Part shown: positions 61,376 through 64,000 of the stretch, piece after piece | How positions within the stretch are numbered: the first letter of the stretch is position 1 | How the letters are laid out: each line of letters begins with the position of its first letter | Assembly (NCBI RefSeq): GCF_900277125.1 | Contig: NZ_OPYN01000164.1 | Span: 62,001 to 126,000 of the forward strand | Source of the DNA: Pseudomonas inefficax | Lineage (GTDB): Bacteria > Pseudomonadota > Gammaproteobacteria > Pseudomonadales > Pseudomonadaceae | DNA: 64,000 bases | Direction: 5' to 3' | The notes under the pieces: model-generated | Database searches by the model: none | The model's input: the letters and a program-made list of their open reading frames with translations, nothing else | What the model was told of the DNA's origin: nothing | Translations under genes and position numbers: made by a program

Positions 61376-63212
61376 CAACACTTGGTGGTGGACAGCATCT
61401 GGTCGAGCCACCAGTTGTGAAACTGATACACGGTCTTTTCCATGTGCGAGTAACGTCCCGGCGTGATGAAGCGGGAATGGACCGCTTCACCCACGCCAGT
61501 GCACACACCGATGTCCTCGGCGAGGATGGGTTCGATGAACGCTCGGAACTTGTCCTGTTCAGCCTCTAGGGTTTCACTCTTGAGCGTGCCCTTCGGCAGC
61601 AGAACGTTCCAGATCAATTCATGCTCGGTCTCGCTCTTGATATTGAAATCCAGCCACAGCGGTGTCGATGCGTCGGTCAATGCGTGCAGGTACGGGTAGA
61701 CATTGAACACGGTGACGGTATTCAACAGTTTCTCGGGCAAGCCCTCGACCGGGGTGAAGAAAGTTGGCACCGGCAGCAGGTTCCTTTGACGTAAATGGAA
61801 CACCCCATACGGCCCACTGACGTCGCCGTATTCGGCCATGGTCGCTGGGAATTCGTGGTCGGCGGTATCTGGATGTACCCACGGCTGGTGGTAGGCCTCG
61901 CTGAAGTTCTCCAGGGAGAAAGTCAGCGGCGGCGAGATGATCAACTTGTTGACGATAGTGCGCAGCATCACCCCACTATTTACACAACCTTCAGAGATCG
62001 CAAGCGGATATGCTTCCTCTGGGCCGAAGGGCTCCTTGGTTTGACGATCCTTCACCAGCTCGATGGCAATCATCAGCCCCTTTCCACGCACGTCACCGAT
62101 CGCACGGTGCTTGTCTTTGAGTTCCCGCAAGCGCTCCAGGAAGTATTCGCCGACCAGCGCGGCGTTGTCGGCCAGGTTCTCGCGCAAAGCGATATCGATC
62201 GCCGCCAGTCCAGCTGCACAGGACACCGGATGGCCGGGTAGGTGTACCCATGCATGTATACCGAGGTGAAGCCAGCGTCGCGCTCCCAAGCCGAGGCCAC
62301 ACGCTGGTTAACCAGAGTAGCGCTAAGGGGCACGTAACCACTGGAGATGCCCTTGGCCAGGCACATGATATCGGGCTTGACGCCCCAGCCACGCGAGCCA
62401 AAGAGTGCGCCGCTGCGCCCCAAGCCAGTGATGACCTCGTCAGCAATCAATAGGATATTGTACTTGTCGGCGATCTGACGCAGGCGAGGCCAGTAGCTCG
62501 CAGGCGGCACAATCACCCCTCCCGCGCCTTGGATCGGCTCGGCGATGATTGCTGCCACAGTATGGGCCCCCTGAAGCTCGATCTGGCGTTCCATCAATTG
62601 AGCACAGATCTCGACCAGCTCTTCAGGGTCCTGAGTGAAGGGATTGCGATACAGATGTGGCCCCTCTACTTGGATGAAGCCGGGCATCAGCGGTTCATAG
62701 CTGCTCCGCCAGGCTATGCCACCACATGCAGACATGCCACCGAAGTTCAGGCCGTGATAGCCGTTGTACAGCGAGATGAACTTATACTTGTCGGATTGGC
62801 CTTCAAGCTTCCAGTACTGACGTGCGATTTTCAGCGCGCTTTCCACCGCATCCGCCCCCCCAAGACCGAATGACACCTTGGCCATACCTTCCGGCTCGGT
62901 GATCTCGATCAGCTTTTGAGACAAGGCAATTGCTGCAGGGTTAGTGCTGCCGGGAAACAGCGAATAGTAGGCGAGCTTGTGCATCTGCTCAGTCACGGCA
63001 TCGACAATTTCTTTGCGCCCGTACCCGGCATTCACACACCACAGTCCTCCTTGCAGATCAAGGAATCGACGACCGTCGACATCTGTGATGTGCACACCAT
63101 CACCGGATTCAATGATAACCGGCTGATTATCTTTCAGACCCTTCGGATCCTGCATGGGATGCATGAGATGCACGGCGTTGTGAGCTTTTAACCAGGCGTT
63201 GCTGCTGTTCAT
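61375..63212 (-). pseudogene. Chimeric relic: class III aminotransferase (frameshifted) fused to Rieske oxygenase C-terminus
   Basis: From ATG 63212 (GGAG upstream) a PLP class III omega-aminotransferase reads MNSSNAWLKAHNAVHLMHPM, FGLGGADAVESALKIARQYW, IADEVITGLGRSGALFGSRG, VYMHGYTYP; then one G is missing at about 62234-62239 and the rest continues in the next frame (GHPVSCAAGLAAIDIALREN ... IISPPLTF). At about 61915, in frame, it switches to a Rieske oxygenase catalytic domain beginning ENFSEAYHQPWVHPDT (mononuclear iron His motif EAYHxxxxH) and ends VYQFHNWWLDQM near the stop. So at least two events: a frameshift and a deletion-fusion. Confidence 0.85.
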
Positions 63213-63312
63213 GATGTACTCCAGTGATGATTCCAAGGTGGAGCGCACCTTAAAAGCCGCTCCCTTGAGCACCACTGTAAAAAACACCATGCATTGCGTA
63301 TCTACCCTCAAC

Positions 63313-63344
63313 GGGTGAGCCAGGTAATGCTGTCTGGCTCACCC
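63313..63344. terminator. 11-bp inverted repeat downstream of the MarR gene
   Basis: gggtgagccag (63313-63323) and ctggctcaccc (63334-63344) are perfect complements with a 10-nt loop, between the MarR gene and the aminotransferase relic on the same strand. No T-run, so it may be a terminator or a regulatory dyad. Confidence 0.4.
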
Positions 63345-63380
63345 TCCGGCTCTTCTGAATGATCGGGCCAAAGAAGGTGC

Positions 63381-63821
63381 TCAAGGCTCAATTCGTTTGA
63401 GCTCGTTGAGTAAATGCAGCAGTTGCTCCAGCTTATCTTCACCGAATTGCTCCTGGATCTTGCGGTAATTGGCTTCCATCCCTTCACACATGGCATCGAA
63501 GCTCGCGCGGCCCAAGTCAGTCAGCGTCACAAAAACGCGGCGCTGATCCTCGATACCCTTGCGTCGGTACACCAGTCCGTCCCGCTCCAGGCGGCTAATA
63601 ACCCCGGTCATGCTCGGTTTGAGAATGCAGGCCAAATGTGCGAGCTGGTGGCTTTCCAGCTCGCCCTGCTGGCGCAGGATGCGAATGACTCGCCATTGCT
63701 GCTCGGTCAACTCGTGCTCATTCAGAAGCGGCCTGAAAAATGCCATTGCAGCCTCACGGGCCTGCAGCAAACTCAGCGTGAGTGAAGGACGTGTTTCAGT
63801 CATGGGTAGAGTCTGTGCCAT
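63381..63821 (-). CDS. MarR-family regulator, HpaR-like
   Basis: A 146-residue winged-helix MarR protein. LSLLQAREAAMAFFRPLLNEHELTEQQWRVIRIL and ACILKPSMTGVISRLERDGLVYRRK match the homoprotocatechuate regulator HpaR/HpcR group. Start options are 63821 and 63803; the ribosome site is weak for both. Such repressors control aromatic catabolism genes, which fits the Rieske relic nearby. The 180 bp to the window end hold no recognised feature. Confidence 0.82.
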   Translation of the reverse strand: MAQTLPMTETRPSLTLSLLQAREAAMAFFRPLLNEHELTEQQWRVIRILRQQGELESHQLAHLACILKPSMTGVISRLERDGLVYRRKGIEDQRRVFVTLTDLGRASFDAMCEGMEANYRKIQEQFGEDKLEQLLHLLNELKRIEP

Positions 63822-64000
63822 CTGATCCAGCTCACAAGATTAGGAACATTTAACTGCCGCGACAACTGGCGAAGCCTGTGGAAAGTGCAATCTGTTCCAC
63901 GGAAAACCCATTCAAGCCCAACCTGCAAGCTGCGAGTATTGCTATCAAATAACGACCACTCTGCGCAGGTATCGCCACTTGGCCACCTCACTTCAACTCC

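Noticed and set aside
61376..61508. N-terminal extension of the OprB fragment
   Set aside because: Out-of-frame reading of the Rieske relic; porin similarity starts only near 61375.
63800..63991. 63-codon minus frame at the window end
   Set aside because: Overlaps the MarR start region in another frame; no supporting evidence.

Overview
The window looks like the chromosome of a fluorescent, non-pathogenic Pseudomonas, most likely of the P. putida group. Reasons: high-GC core genes with Pseudomonas-like products (Bcs cellulose synthase, PxpABC, GlsA, OprB-type porin remnant), T6SS 'VgrG + adaptor + effector' cassettes, and many copies of the roughly 87-bp REP pair ('ctgtgggagcgg ... ccgctcccacag') typical of P. 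putida. This is inference from recognised families; no search was run.

Layout. (1) 1-13.25 kb: one co-directional, tightly overlapping cellulose operon, bcsE(partial)-F-G-R-Q-A-B-Z-C, encoding c-di-GMP-activated synthesis, pEtN decoration and export of cellulose. (2) 13.3-17.05 kb: a LysR regulator divergent from pxpABC (5-oxoprolinase). (3) 17.3-27.2 kb: an orphan T6SS cargo cassette: tssL-like gene, vgrG, DUF4123 adaptor, a MIX/VasX-type pore-forming effector, and three paralogous membrane proteins that are probably immunity proteins. (4) 27.4-30.7 kb: amino-acid permease and phytanoyl-CoA-dioxygenase-like gene, divergent from a LysR gene across a clear operator. (5) 31.2-38.8 kb: a non-phosphorylative sugar-acid pathway (aldehyde dehydrogenase, FAH/AraD1-like enzyme, MFS transporter, IlvD/Edd dehydratase, FadR-type GntR regulator) with two GntR operator motifs in the divergent promoter and a 7-copy tandem REP array. 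(6) 38.9-41.0 kb: glutaminase and a GAF-GGDEF diguanylate cyclase.

(7) 41.1-54.0 kb is accessory and AT-richer. It holds a second T6SS unit (Hcp, DUF4225 toxin candidate, small membrane immunity candidate), an HD hydrolase, a highly structured putative RNA leader ahead of a DUF6124/DUF3077 pair, and a probable defence cluster: a DUF3883 nuclease-like protein divergent from a MazG-like pyrophosphohydrolase and a nuclease-DUF2075 helicase, then an unknown protein overlapping an AbiC-like membrane protein, then another orphan protein.

(8) 54.0-64.0 kb appears to be the left part of an element integrated in a tRNA-Pro gene. A 42-nt 3' tRNA-Pro half, still followed by its terminator, marks the left junction; a tyrosine integrase is next to it. 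The element carries a degenerate group II intron tail, an ABC transporter (binding protein plus fused permease-ATPase), a GntR regulator, a DUF1989 protein, a striking fused/frameshifted relic (class III aminotransferase, then Rieske oxygenase, then OprB porin) and a HpaR-like MarR regulator.

The strongest candidates for something undescribed are the MazG/DUF2075/DUF3883 cluster with its AbiC-like neighbours, the structured RNA at 44.3 kb, and the effector with three mosaic immunity paralogues.
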